Part shown: positions 29,728 through 38,941 of the stretch, piece after piece
Numbering within the stretch: position 1 is the first letter of the stretch
Layout of the letters: every line of letters begins with the position of its first letter
From: Streptomyces hoynatensis
Lineage (GTDB): Bacteria > Actinomycetota > Actinomycetes > Streptomycetales > Streptomycetaceae
Direction: 5' to 3'
Assembly (NCBI RefSeq): GCF_003626535.1
Contig: NZ_RBAL01000002.1
Coordinates: 186,001-250,000, forward strand
DNA: 64,000 nucleotides
Program-made: the position numbers and the translations under genes
Notes under the pieces: model-generated
Databases searched by the model: none
Seen by the model: only the letters and a program-made list of their open reading frames with translations
What the model was told of the DNA's origin: nothing

Positions 29728-32700
29728 TCAGACCTCCTGTGCGCTGCGGGCGGCGGCGGCCTGCCGGCCCAGACGGTCGCGGGCGAAGCCGCCGAGAACG
29801 GCGTAGCCGCGGCCCTCGTGGGCGCGGTCGATGCCGAGCAGCCGGTTGTGCTGCATGTGCAGCAGCGCGAGGATCGACCGCGCCCCGGCCGGGTCGGGGC
29901 GGCCCCCCGGCAGCAGGAGCCCGCCGTACGCGGCGCCCGGGGCGCGGGCCCACAGCCGGGCGAGCGGGGCGCAGGAGAACCGGTCGGCGAAGACGGCGGC
30001 CGCCCGGCCCGGCACGAGGAGGTCCCGCACGAGGGCGCGGTGCCGCCGGTACGGCTCGCCTCCCTGCGGGAAGCTCCTGGTCACCCAGCCGCACCAGTCC
30101 CAGCCGCCGAGCGACTCCAGCAGCACCGCGTGGTTGAGGGCGGCAAGCACCTCCGTGGGCAGGTCGAGCGCGCCGCGGGCGCGCAGGCCGAGCTGGGTGA
30201 GGGCGGACTGGCTGTCGGCGCAGAACAGCTCCTCGGCGAGGGCGATGGCCCCGGGCCCGCCGTAGCGGTCGACCTCGGGCGCGTAGGTGTCGAGCACGAG
30301 GTGGCGCAGCACCCCGAGGTCGATCAACTGCCGTACCTGCGCCGTCAGTTGCGGCAGTACGGTGCCGCGGAGCGCCTCCGGCTCGCCGTGCAGCCGCAGC
30401 CGCAGGTGGGGGTCGGGATCGCGGTAGCGGATGAAGAACCAGCGGTCCAGCTGCGGGGCCAGGGGCCGCAGCAGCGCGGGAAGGTGGTCGCGCAGCAGCT
30501 CGTCCAGGGTGTCCTCGGCGGCGTACAGCTTCGCGAACAGCCAGTCCTCCCCCGGCAGCCGGTAGGCGCGGGCCGGGGTGACCGAGGGCCGCGCCGGTAC
30601 GGGCGGGGCCGAGGGGGCGGGCGCCGCGGCGGGGACCCGCGGGGCGGGCGGGACCCGGCGGGCGCGGCGCCGCAGCGGGATCACCACCTCGGTGCTGTGG
30701 CCCCCCGCCCAGCCCAGCGCCCGCCCGTCCGCCGCCAGGTCCTCGAACAGCAGCGGCTTGCTGCGCCGCACCTCCTGGCGCAGCAGCTCGCGGTGCCAGG
30801 CATCGGCCAGGTCGAGGCCGTAGGTGCGGTCCCAGTGGACGACGAGCAGCCGGTCGGGCACCCGGTACCGGCCGCGCCAGTCCCCGAGCGCCCCCTCCCA
30901 CGCGGCGGGGTCCCGGGCGGCCCGGCGCAGCGCGCCGGTCGCCACCCAGCGCATGGGCTGCACGACCACCCGGCCGAACGTGAGGCGCGGCAGGAGCGGG
31001 AGGCTCTCCAGGCCGTGCCACTCCCAGCCGGTCCAGGCCCGGGAACGCCCGAAGACGCAGTCGACGAGGAACCTGGCCACCTCGGGGGCCTCGCGGTGCA
31101 GGGCGACCATGTGCGGCACGACGGGCAGCACCCGGCGGCCGCTGTCCGGGTCGGTGAGGTGCAGCCCCGACGCGTCGGCGCCGACCAGCAGCCGGCGCCA
31201 GTCGAGGTGACCGGGGGCGGCCGGGTCCGCGTAGGTGCCCAGGGGCAGCTGGTGGGGCAGCAGCGCCGGGACCTGCGTCATGTTCATGGCCCGCGGGGTG
31301 TGCGGGCGGAAGGCGACCTGGGCGGCGAGGGTGTCCCGGTCGGCGAGGCCGCCGGCCAGCCGGGCCAGTTCGGCGCCGATGCCGAGCTGGTCGGCGAAGC
31401 GGCCCGCGGTGGCGCCGGCCACCCAGGAGCCCAGGTGCCGCGAGGCCAGCAGGCGGAAGTCGCCGCGGTCCACGGCGGCGGGGCTCTCGGCCAGCAGTTG
31501 CAGGCACAGTTCGAGCGACCGCGGCGGCTCGGCGGGCACCTCCCCGGGCGACGGGGCGAGCCGGTCGATCAGCGCGGGGGTGAGGCGCAGTTCGCGCTCC
31601 TCGCCGAGCAGCGCCTCCTGCACCAGCTCGGCCGTCAGCGCCCGGCGTTCCCTGGCCTCCTCGTCGGCGCCGAGCACCGTGGGGCGCGCGGGCCCCTCGG
31701 GGGAGCGGTCGGCGTAGCTCGCGGGGAAGCCGAGGCCGCGGTGCGGGTCGGTCAACTCGGCCAGCGGGACGGCCGCTTCCGTCCCGTACCGTTCGAGGAA
31801 ACGCGTGTGGTACTCGCGCATGTGGGTGGCGACGACCCACTCCTGGGAGAGGTCCCACATCGCGCAGGCGTAGCGCCTGGCCTCCTCCGCGACCGCGGGC
31901 GCCAGCCGCACCTCGGCGTCCATCCGCAGGTCGACCTGCACCGGGGGCTGCTCCGGCCGCCCCTTCGGCTCGACCGTGCGCAGCAGCGCGCGCCAGGCCG
32001 CCAGGCCCTGTCCCGGCGGCGCGGAGGCGTAGGTCTCCATCGCCGCGCGCACCGCCCGCAGGTGCGCCGCCGCCCCCGGCAGCGGCTCGACGGCGGCCTC
32101 GACGTGGTCGAGCAGCGCGGCGTCGATGCGCGGCGCCGCGAGGGAGGTGAGCAGGAAACCGTGCCTGATCAGCTCTGCCAGCAGGGCGTCGGCGCGCTCC
32201 TCGGCCAGCGTGGGAAAGGCGGCGGCGGCCTGCTTCAGCAGCCAGGCGTACGGCACCGGGCGCTCCGCCTCGGCCGCGGCCCAGGAGGTCAGCGCGTTCC
32301 GCCGGACCGAGACCTCGCCCTTGGGACCCGGCAGGACCAGGCGCAGGCCCCGGGTACGGCACAGGTTGTTCCACACCACGCTCACCCGCCGGCGTACCTC
32401 GGGGGACTCCAGCCAGCCGCGCACCCGCTCCGCCAGCCAGGCGGCGTCCAGCCGCACGGACTTGGGGCCGGGGCCGCGGACGGCGACCGCGGTGCGCGGG
32501 GCGATCCGCGCGGTGGCGACCCCGGCGAACAGGCCGAACGGCGTCGGCCGCGCCTGTCTGCGCAGGGCGTAGCGGCTGACGGAACGGGCGATGCCGGCCA
32601 GGCGTTTGGCGCTCAGCTCCTCCCCGGCCGCCAGGCGGTCGAGGTGGGCCGAGAGGCTGCCGGAGGCCAGCTCGATCGCCTCGTGCAGCAGCGGATCGGC

Positions 32701-32820
32701 CAGGGCGCGCCTGATGTCGTCGATTCCGGGGCCGCCGTGGCCGTCCGCCGAGGGCGGCCGGGGCACGGCCGCCATCCTGACGTGCAGCGGACCCGCCAGG
32801 TCGTAGGTGTCGTCCCGCAC
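29728..32820 (-). CDS. lanB: Full-length class I lanthipeptide dehydratase LanB
   Basis: This 1030-residue protein has both LanB parts. The glutamylation domain (about 1-690) contains RRQARPTPFGLFAGVATARI and QVAFRPHTPRAMNMTQVPALLPHQL. The C-terminal elimination (SpaB_C) domain (about 770-1015) contains WLFAKLYAAEDTLDELL, RWFFIRYRDPDPHLRLRL near residue 797 and LLHMQHNRLLGID near 990, matching the catalytic Arg and His regions of NisB. It would glutamylate, using glutamyl-tRNA, and dehydrate Ser/Thr of the precursor. A Pro/Ala linker joins the domains. The GTG start has GAGGAGGG 11 nt upstream. A hairpin separates it from the precursor gene. Confidence 0.93.
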   Translation of the reverse strand: MRDDTYDLAGPLHVRMAAVPRPPSADGHGGPGIDDIRRALADPLLHEAIELASGSLSAHLDRLAAGEELSAKRLAGIARSVSRYALRRQARPTPFGLFAGVATARIAPRTAVAVRGPGPKSVRLDAAWLAERVRGWLESPEVRRRVSVVWNNLCRTRGLRLVLPGPKGEVSVRRNALTSWAAAEAERPVPYAWLLKQAAAAFPTLAEERADALLAELIRHGFLLTSLAAPRIDAALLDHVEAAVEPLPGAAAHLRAVRAAMETYASAPPGQGLAAWRALLRTVEPKGRPEQPPVQVDLRMDAEVRLAPAVAEEARRYACAMWDLSQEWVVATHMREYHTRFLERYGTEAAVPLAELTDPHRGLGFPASYADRSPEGPARPTVLGADEEARERRALTAELVQEALLGEERELRLTPALIDRLAPSPGEVPAEPPRSLELCLQLLAESPAAVDRGDFRLLASRHLGSWVAGATAGRFADQLGIGAELARLAGGLADRDTLAAQVAFRPHTPRAMNMTQVPALLPHQLPLGTYADPAAPGHLDWRRLLVGADASGLHLTDPDSGRRVLPVVPHMVALHREAPEVARFLVDCVFGRSRAWTGWEWHGLESLPLLPRLTFGRVVVQPMRWVATGALRRAARDPAAWEGALGDWRGRYRVPDRLLVVHWDRTYGLDLADAWHRELLRQEVRRSKPLLFEDLAADGRALGWAGGHSTEVVIPLRRRARRVPPAPRVPAAAPAPSAPPVPARPSVTPARAYRLPGEDWLFAKLYAAEDTLDELLRDHLPALLRPLAPQLDRWFFIRYRDPDPHLRLRLHGEPEALRGTVLPQLTAQVRQLIDLGVLRHLVLDTYAPEVDRYGGPGAIALAEELFCADSQSALTQLGLRARGALDLPTEVLAALNHAVLLESLGGWDWCGWVTRSFPQGGEPYRRHRALVRDLLVPGRAAAVFADRFSCAPLARLWARAPGAAYGGLLLPGGRPDPAGARSILALLHMQHNRLLGIDRAHEGRGYAVLGGFARDRLGRQAAAARSAQEV

Positions 32821-32861
32821 GCGCTCTGGCCCTCCTCGGTTTCTGCGCCGCCGTGCACGGA

Positions 32862-32890
32862 GCGGGGCAGGGCACCAGGCCCTGCCCCGC
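32862..32890 (-). terminator. Hairpin between lanA and lanB (attenuator or partial terminator)
   Basis: GCGGGGCAGGG (32862-32872) pairs perfectly over 11 bp with CCCTGCCCCGC (32880-32890) around a 7-nt loop. It starts 12 nt after the lanA stop and ends 42 nt before the lanB start. This position is typical of hairpins that let precursor mRNA exceed enzyme mRNA. Confidence 0.8.
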
Positions 32891-32901
32891 GCGGTCGCCG
32901 G

Positions 32902-33105
32902 TCAGCAGCAACACACCGGGCAGCGCGACTGGACGCCGTAGGTGCTGGGCGAGGTCGAACCCTCGGTGACCCGGGCGTTGGCGTCGCCTGCGGGCGTGGC
33001 GCCGAAGACCGCGTCCGGGCTGATCCCGGCCACCTGGACGTCGAGGTCCAGGTCCGCTGGGTCGAGCGTGGCGCCGGTGTCGTCGAGCAGGACGGATGTG
33101 CTCAT
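32902..33105 (-). CDS. lanA: Class I lanthipeptide precursor peptide with C-terminal CPVCCC
   Basis: This 67-residue peptide starts MSTSVLLDDTGATL, followed by an acidic leader with DPADLDLDVQVAG, similar to the F(x)LD/FNLD leader box recognised by LanB enzymes. The C-terminal third is rich in Ser/Thr (T47, S50, T51, S52, S54, T55, S60) and ends in SRCPVCCC with C62, C65, C66 and C67. Up to four thioether rings are possible. A protease site might lie after NAR (residue 45) or nearby, which is a guess. GGGAGA precedes the ATG. No LanD, azole-forming YcaO, exporter or protease gene is adjacent. Confidence 0.9.
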   Translation of the reverse strand: MSTSVLLDDTGATLDPADLDLDVQVAGISPDAVFGATPAGDANARVTEGSTSPSTYGVQSRCPVCCC

Positions 33106-33836
33106 GATGCGTCTCCCTGGATGCCGGACGGATTCTTCGGGCGCGCGGGCGAGGGGGGTTGGGGTGGCGCGCCTGACGTACCGTCACGACACCGTGCCCC
33201 GGCGGCGGATGCGCACGGGCGTTCCCCCGGCCACCGCCCTGGACAGTGAACCCACCCATGCTCAGGGGGTCGGTGTGGACACGTCAAGATGGGTGCAAGC
33301 CGGGCGAGTGGGGAACGCCGGGCGCGCCGGCCGCGGAACGCCCGCCGCCGCGATGCCCGGCGGGCCGCCGGCCCGCGCACGGAGCCGTGGCCGGGGGCGC
33401 AGACAGCTGTCGGGGACCGGGGCCGTGAGTTCCGACGGCCGTCTGATGAGGCCGGGGCGCGTGGCGTGAGACCTTGCTAGGGCACTGCCCGGCGGCCGTA
33501 CCCACCGAAGGACGGGCCATGCGCCACCCCCCACCCCCACCAGGAGCGCGCCGCGGGGCACCCGCCCCGCCACCCGGCGGCCGGCGGGGGAGGCGCCGCG
33601 GCCTCCGTCCGCCGCGGCGCACCGGGGCCGCGATCCGCGGCCGGCCTCCCGCCGGCCGCCCCGCGCGGCCCCGGCCACCCGCGCCGCCCGATCGCGCCCC
33701 GCGGACCTCCGCAGGACGCGAGCCCCCTCTTCACCCCCCACAGTTCGAAAAAACTCGAGAGAACCCGAGAGAACCCGAGAGAACCCGAGAGAACTCGAAA
33801 GCCTCGAGAGAAACTTGAGAGAAAGGGGCACACGAC
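33106..33836. other. 731-bp gene-free region between lanA and the CE4 gene
   Basis: The left part should hold the lanA promoter; TTGACG (minus strand, 33287-33282) followed after 17 nt by TGAGCA is a weak candidate. The middle (33300-33740) is very GC-rich; open frames there lack ribosome-binding sites and family features. The right end carries the 10-bp tandem repeat before the CE4 gene. No exporter, immunity or small-peptide gene could be supported. Confidence 0.6.
33751..33826. repeat. 10-bp tandem repeats (GAACCCGAGA) in the leader of the CE4 gene
   Basis: Five consecutive decamers (33751-33800), three of them identical GAACCCGAGA, are followed by degenerate units GCCTCGAGAG, AAACTTGAGA and GAAAGG. 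Purine tracts therefore recur once per helical turn. The array ends at the ribosome-binding site of the downstream gene. Confidence 0.92.
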
Positions 33837-34553
33837 GTGTTCAGGAAGCTCAGGGCGACCACGGCCGCCCTCGCGGCGGCGTTGCTGCTCGTCGCCGGCG
33901 CGGCCACCGCCGCCTCCGCCGACGGGCCGCAGACGCGAGGGGACCGCCCCTTCGCCAGCTGCCCCAACGGCTACGTCGGCCTCACCTACGACGACGGACC
34001 CAACCCCTCCTCCACCTACGCCCTGCTCAACGCGCTCCAGGCGGGCGGCGCGCGGGCGACGTTCTTCATCTGGGGCCAGCACGCCCAGCAGTACCCCGAC
34101 CTGCTGCGGGCCGAGGTCTCCGCGGGCATGTGGATCGGCAACCACACCTGGAGCCACCCGCACCTGACCCAGATCGGCGAGCCGAACGCCTACAACGAGA
34201 TCGCCCAGACCCAGAACGTCATCCAGCAGATCACCGGGCAGACCCCCACGCTCTTCCGCCCGCCCTACGGCGAGACCAGCGCCCAGGTGCGCAGCGACGC
34301 GCAGCGACTCGGCCTGACCGCCGAGGTGCTGTGGAACGTCGACTCCCAGGACTGGAACGGCGCCAGCACCGCGCAGATCGTCCAGGCGGCGTCCAGGATG
34401 CAGAACGGCAGCATCATCCTCATGCACGACGGCGGCTACCAGACCACGGTCGCGGCGGTGCCGCAGATCCTCAGCGGACTCGCCTCCCGCGGCCTGTGCC
34501 CCGGCAGGATCGTCAGCGGCGCCAACATGCAGCCCGTGGTGACGGCCCCCTGA
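33837..34553 (+). CDS. Secreted CE4 polysaccharide deacetylase (acetylxylan esterase/chitin deacetylase type)
   Basis: This 238-residue protein has a signal peptide (about 1-28) and a single NodB-homology domain. Metal ligands are D53 (TYDDGP), H103 and H107 (HTWSHPHL). Other CE4 motifs are RPPYGE (141-146), D169 in VDSQDW, and LMHDGG with H197. The sequence pattern around CPNGYVGLTYDDGP and VDSQDWNGASTAQIVQA closely recalls the catalytic domain of Streptomyces acetylxylan esterases, so removal of acetyl groups from xylan is likely, with chito-oligosaccharides as the alternative. It lacks a binding module. The start is GTG with AAAGGGG upstream. Confidence 0.9.
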   Translation: MFRKLRATTAALAAALLLVAGAATAASADGPQTRGDRPFASCPNGYVGLTYDDGPNPSSTYALLNALQAGGARATFFIWGQHAQQYPDLLRAEVSAGMWIGNHTWSHPHLTQIGEPNAYNEIAQTQNVIQQITGQTPTLFRPPYGETSAQVRSDAQRLGLTAEVLWNVDSQDWNGASTAQIVQAASRMQNGSIILMHDGGYQTTVAAVPQILSGLASRGLCPGRIVSGANMQPVVTAP

Positions 34554-34567
34554 CCTGCGCCCCCCAA

Positions 34568-34608
34568 GGCGCCCACCGGCCCCGGGGCACCACCCGGGCC
34601 GGGGCGCC
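34568..34608 (+). terminator. Terminator hairpin after the CE4 gene
   Basis: GGCGCC and CCGGCCC on the left pair with GGGCCGG and GGCGCC on the right, giving an interrupted long stem starting 15 nt after the stop. Confidence 0.55.
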
Positions 34609-34752
34609 GGCGGGAGGTGCCACGGGAAGAGCGGCGCGGGCCGGGGCCCCTCCCCGGCCCGCGTCCGGCCCGGAGGCCCGGGCGGGCCGCGCGGGCGGGC
34701 GAGCCGCGCTGGCGGGCCGGGCGGGCCGCGGCGGCCGGGCGGGCGGCCGGAT

Positions 34753-35754
<1,002 letters not shown>

Positions 35755-36018
35755 GGGGGCGACCTCCGTTGATCGCGGCGGCGGTGAGCGGTCGGCGTGG
35801 GGGTGGGCGGCGGGGAGGCGGGGCGGCGCCGGGAGGTCCGGCGCCTGGGGCCCGCCCGTCCCGGTGGCGCGGGGGAGCGAGCGGGCCGTGCGGTGCGCGT
35901 GCGGTGTGCGTGCGGTGCGCCTGCGGTCGGGGCGGTGCGGGCCGGCCGGGAGCCGCAGAACAGCCGCGGGAGAGCTGCCGAAGGGGCGTCGTGGGGGCGT
36001 CGAGGGGGGCGTCGAGGC

Positions 36019-36079
36019 TGTCGAAGGTTTGCGAAGCGCTGTCGAAGGAGTGTCGAAATGCGGTTGCGGGCCTGTCGAA
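36019..36079. repeat. Four phased TGTCGAA motifs upstream of hrdA
   Basis: TGTCGAA occurs at 36019-36025, 36040-36046, 36051-36057 and 36073-36079. The start spacings are 21, 11 and 22 bp, close to whole helical turns, so all copies face the same side. Read towards hrdA the motif is TTCGACA. Confidence 0.8.
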
Positions 36080-36185
36080 CGGCGGGTGGCGCGTCGCCGA
36101 TTTCCGTGGAAAACCGGTCAAGTCGGGCGGATAAGGGGCGGGTTGAGGCGAACGGCGGGTGGGAGGGGAGGAGCGGCTCGCTCCC

Positions 36186-36205
36186 AGTGTGCGCCAGGGC
36201 ACACT
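36186..36205. terminator. Inverted repeat downstream of dnaG
   Basis: AGTGTGC (36186-36192) and GCACACT (36199-36205) pair perfectly around a 6-nt loop, 93 nt after the dnaG stop. It may terminate dnaG transcripts or act as an operator for hrdA. Confidence 0.45.
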
Positions 36206-36297
36206 CCCGCCACGAGGGGCGTGCGAGGACTTTCGCTCTGAGTAGTTACCCCGCGGGAACGATCCGCTATCGTGCCGTGTGCACCGTTGACGGAGCG

Positions 36298-38250
36298 TCA
36301 GAGGGCGGCGACTCCGCGCTCCCTGAGGGCGGTGCGGTACTGCTCCAGCGTCCACAGCTCCTGGCGGACCGCGGCGGCCTCCGCGTTGCCCGCCTGGGCC
36401 TCGGCCCGCCTGGCGGCGGATTCGAGATCGCCGATCCGCCGGTCCACGGCCGCGAGCCTGACCTGCACCAGCCGCTTGCCGGCGTACACGTCGGTCTCGG
36501 CGCGGCGGCGGCGCGGCATGTTCAGCGGCTCGACGGCCAGCTCCGTGATCAGGGTGCGGACGGTGTCGTCGGGGGCGGCCTCGCGCACCCGGTCGAGGAA
36601 CTCCTCGTCCGCCGAGGAGACGCCGCCCGCCTCCCTGACGGCCTGGCGCACCACCGCGTAGGGCGGGGCGGTGAACTCGTCCTCGCCGTAGGCGTCGAAG
36701 GCGGGCGCGACCAGCTGCGGGAACTGGAGGGCGAGCTTCAGCAGCTCGCGCTCCTCCAGGTAGGCGGGGCTGCGCAGGTTCAGCGGGGGGCCGCCGCGGC
36801 GTGGCGGCGGGGCCTGGGGCGCGGCAGGCGCGACCTGGCCGCCCGCCGCGCGCTCCCGGCGCTCGGCGGGGGCGGGGGCGCCCGGCGCGGCACCCCCGCT
36901 CCGGCGCTCGCGGCCCCAGCGCGCGATCTGCCCGATGCGCCGCACCACGAACCGCTCGTCCTGGATGCCGAGCAGGCCGGCCAGCCGCACCGCGTACTCG
37001 TGCCGGATGGCCCCGTCCTTGATCTGCGCCACGATGGGCGCCGCGAACTCCAGCGCGGAGGAACGCCCCTCCGCCGTGTCCAGGTTGTGCCGGCTGACGA
37101 CGGACCTGATCGCGAACTCGAAGAGCGGCGTGCGGGACTCGATCAGCTTCCGCACCGCCTCGTCGCCCTGGTCGAGCCGCAGCTCGCAGGGGTCCATGCC
37201 GCCGGGCGAGATCGCGATGAAGGTGCGGGCGGCGAACTTCTGGTCGTCCTCGAAGGCCCGCAGCGCCGCCTTCTGCCCGGCCGCGTCCCCGTCGAAGGTG
37301 AACACCACCTCGCCCGCGCTGTGCGAGGTGGAGCTGTCCATCAGCAGGCGCCGCAGGATCTTGACGTGCTCCTCGCCGAACGCCGTGCCGCAGGTCGCGA
37401 TCGCGGTGGTGACCCCGGCCAGGTGGCAGGCCATGACGTCGGTGTACCCCTCCACGACCACCGCCTGGTTGGCGTTGGCGATGTCCCGCTTGGCCAGGTC
37501 GATCCCGTACAGCACCTGGGACTTGCGGTAGATCGGGGTCTCCGGCGTGTTCAGGTACTTCGGGCCGGTGTCGTCCTCGCGGAGCCGGCGGGCGCCGAAG
37601 CCGACGACCTCGCCCGTGATGTCCCTGATCGGCCAGATCAGCCGCCCGCGGAAGCGGTCGATGGGGCCGCGCCGCCCGTCCTGCGCGATGCCGGACTGGA
37701 GCAACTCGCGGTCGGTGAAGCCGCGGCCGCGCAGGAAGCGCACCAGGTGGTCCCAGCCGGCCGGGGCGTAGCCGACGCCGAAGCGCTCGGCGGCGGCCGC
37801 GTCGAAGCCCCGCTCCGCGAGGAAGCGGCGCCCCGTGGCGGCCTCCTCCGTGTGCAACTGCTCGGCGTAGAACCCGGCCGCCGCCTTGTGGGCCTCCAGC
37901 AGGCGGGTCCGCTCGCCCTGCTGCCGCCCGGGGCTGTACCCGCCGCGCTCGTACCGCAGCGTGATGCCGGCCTGGGCGGCCAGCCGCTCGACGGCCTCGG
38001 AGAAGGAGAGGTGCTCGATCTTCATCACGAAGCTGAGGGTGTCCCCGCCCTCCTGGCAGCCGAAGCAGTGGTAGAGGCCCTTGCTCGGACTCACCTGGAA
38101 CGAGGGGGACTTCTCGTCGTGGAAGGGGCACAGGCCCTTCAGATTCCCCCCGCCGGCGGGGCGCAGCTGCAGGTACTCGGACACGACGGAGTCGATCGGG
38201 ACCGCGTCCCTGACCGCCCGCACGTCCTCGTCGTTGATCCTGCCCGCCAC
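36298..38250 (-). CDS. dnaG: DNA primase
   Basis: This 650-residue primase has an N-terminal CHC2 zinc site (C41, H44, C62, C65 in CPFHDEKSPSF and YHCFGCQ), an RNA polymerase domain with PKYLNTPETPIYRKSQVLYG, a TOPRIM fold (VVVEGYTDVMA and FDGDAAG) and a C-terminal helicase-binding region after a Pro/Ala linker (about 430-480). It makes RNA primers for DNA replication. The GTG start gives MAGRINDEDVRAVRDAVPID, the usual Streptomyces N-terminus. It is the upstream neighbour of hrdA on the same strand. Confidence 0.97.
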   Translation of the reverse strand: MAGRINDEDVRAVRDAVPIDSVVSEYLQLRPAGGGNLKGLCPFHDEKSPSFQVSPSKGLYHCFGCQEGGDTLSFVMKIEHLSFSEAVERLAAQAGITLRYERGGYSPGRQQGERTRLLEAHKAAAGFYAEQLHTEEAATGRRFLAERGFDAAAAERFGVGYAPAGWDHLVRFLRGRGFTDRELLQSGIAQDGRRGPIDRFRGRLIWPIRDITGEVVGFGARRLREDDTGPKYLNTPETPIYRKSQVLYGIDLAKRDIANANQAVVVEGYTDVMACHLAGVTTAIATCGTAFGEEHVKILRRLLMDSSTSHSAGEVVFTFDGDAAGQKAALRAFEDDQKFAARTFIAISPGGMDPCELRLDQGDEAVRKLIESRTPLFEFAIRSVVSRHNLDTAEGRSSALEFAAPIVAQIKDGAIRHEYAVRLAGLLGIQDERFVVRRIGQIARWGRERRSGGAAPGAPAPAERRERAAGGQVAPAAPQAPPPRRGGPPLNLRSPAYLEERELLKLALQFPQLVAPAFDAYGEDEFTAPPYAVVRQAVREAGGVSSADEEFLDRVREAAPDDTVRTLITELAVEPLNMPRRRRAETDVYAGKRLVQVRLAAVDRRIGDLESAARRAEAQAGNAEAAAVRQELWTLEQYRTALRERGVAAL

Positions 38251-38423
38251 ACCGGAAGTCTACGACCGGCCGCCGACAGCGCTCCGGCCTGCCGGGCGGC
38301 GGACGGCGGCCCGGGGCCGTAGCGTAAGGGGGACCGGCGGCGCCCCGGTGCCGTCGCACCCCGCGGCGCGCCCCCGCGTGGGGCGGGCCGCTGCGCCCGC
38401 ATGAAGAACCGGAGGAGTTCCCC

Positions 38424-38846
38424 GTGCCCAAGCCGCCGCTGCCGCCCGAGGCCGTCGACCTGCTGCGCCGCCCCAACCCCTGCGTGATCGCCACGCTCCG
38501 CTCCGACGGAACGCCCGTCTCCACCGCCACCTGGTACCTGTGGGAGGAGGGCCGGGTGCTGGTCAACATGGACGAGGGGCGCCGCCGCCTGGACCACCTG
38601 CGCAACGACCCGCGGGTGACGCTCACCGTTCTCGACGGCCAGGACTGGTACACGCACGTCAGCCTCATCGGGCGGGTCGCGGAGATCCGCAGCGACGAGG
38701 ACCTCGCCGACATCGACCGGCTCTCCCGGCACTACACGGGCAAGCCCTATCCCGAGCGGCGGCGCGGGCGGGTCAGCGCGTGGCTGGAGATCGAGCGCTG
38801 GCACGCCTGGGGCGCGCTGCGCGACTCGGGGCAGGCCGCGAGCTGA
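38424..38846 (+). CDS. PPOX-class split-barrel, probably F420-dependent, protein
   Basis: This 140-residue protein is a single split barrel: PCVIATLRSDGTPVSTATWYLWEEGRVLVNM (about residues 19-49), RRRLDHLRNDPRVTLTVLDGQDWYTHVSLIGRVAEI, and a C-terminal WLEIERWHAWG. This pattern fits Rv1155-like F420-binding PPOX enzymes. The substrate is unknown. The GTG start is preceded by GGAGGAG. It is divergent from dnaG, separated by a 173-bp gap. Confidence 0.85.
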   Translation: MPKPPLPPEAVDLLRRPNPCVIATLRSDGTPVSTATWYLWEEGRVLVNMDEGRRRLDHLRNDPRVTLTVLDGQDWYTHVSLIGRVAEIRSDEDLADIDRLSRHYTGKPYPERRRGRVSAWLEIERWHAWGALRDSGQAAS

Positions 38847-38941
38847 GCCCGAAGGCCCCCGGCGGGCCGGGCCCCGCCCTCCCCGCGGGCCGGCCGCGCC
38901 CGGGCCTTTCCGCCCGGACCTGCCCCCGGGCCGGCCCCGGT

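Larger units (their letters stand above)
35755..36297. other. 543-bp intergenic region between hrdA and dnaG
   Basis: This region contains four TGTCGAA motifs (36019, 36040, 36051, 36073), an inverted repeat AGTGTGC-N6-GCACACT (36186-36205), and an AT-richer patch (36236-36275). The open frames are shadows. It must hold the hrdA promoter, since dnaG ends at 36298, but no clear -35/-10 pair was found by eye. Confidence 0.6.

Noticed and set aside
28170..33105. Thiopeptide or azole-containing RiPP pathway
   Set aside because: LanB is the full-length type, LanC is present, and there is no YcaO, azoline dehydrogenase or cycloaddition enzyme.
28940..33259. A 1439-residue minus-strand open frame overlapping LanA, LanB and LanC
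   Set aside because: It is a frame shadow of the lanthipeptide genes. Its product is Arg/Pro/Ala-rich without domains, while the alternative frames encode clear LanB and LanC signatures.
33300..33740. Small hidden gene such as a lan exporter, protease or immunity protein
   Set aside because: All six frames are Arg/Pro/Gly-rich, lack hydrophobic segments and lack ribosome-binding sites.
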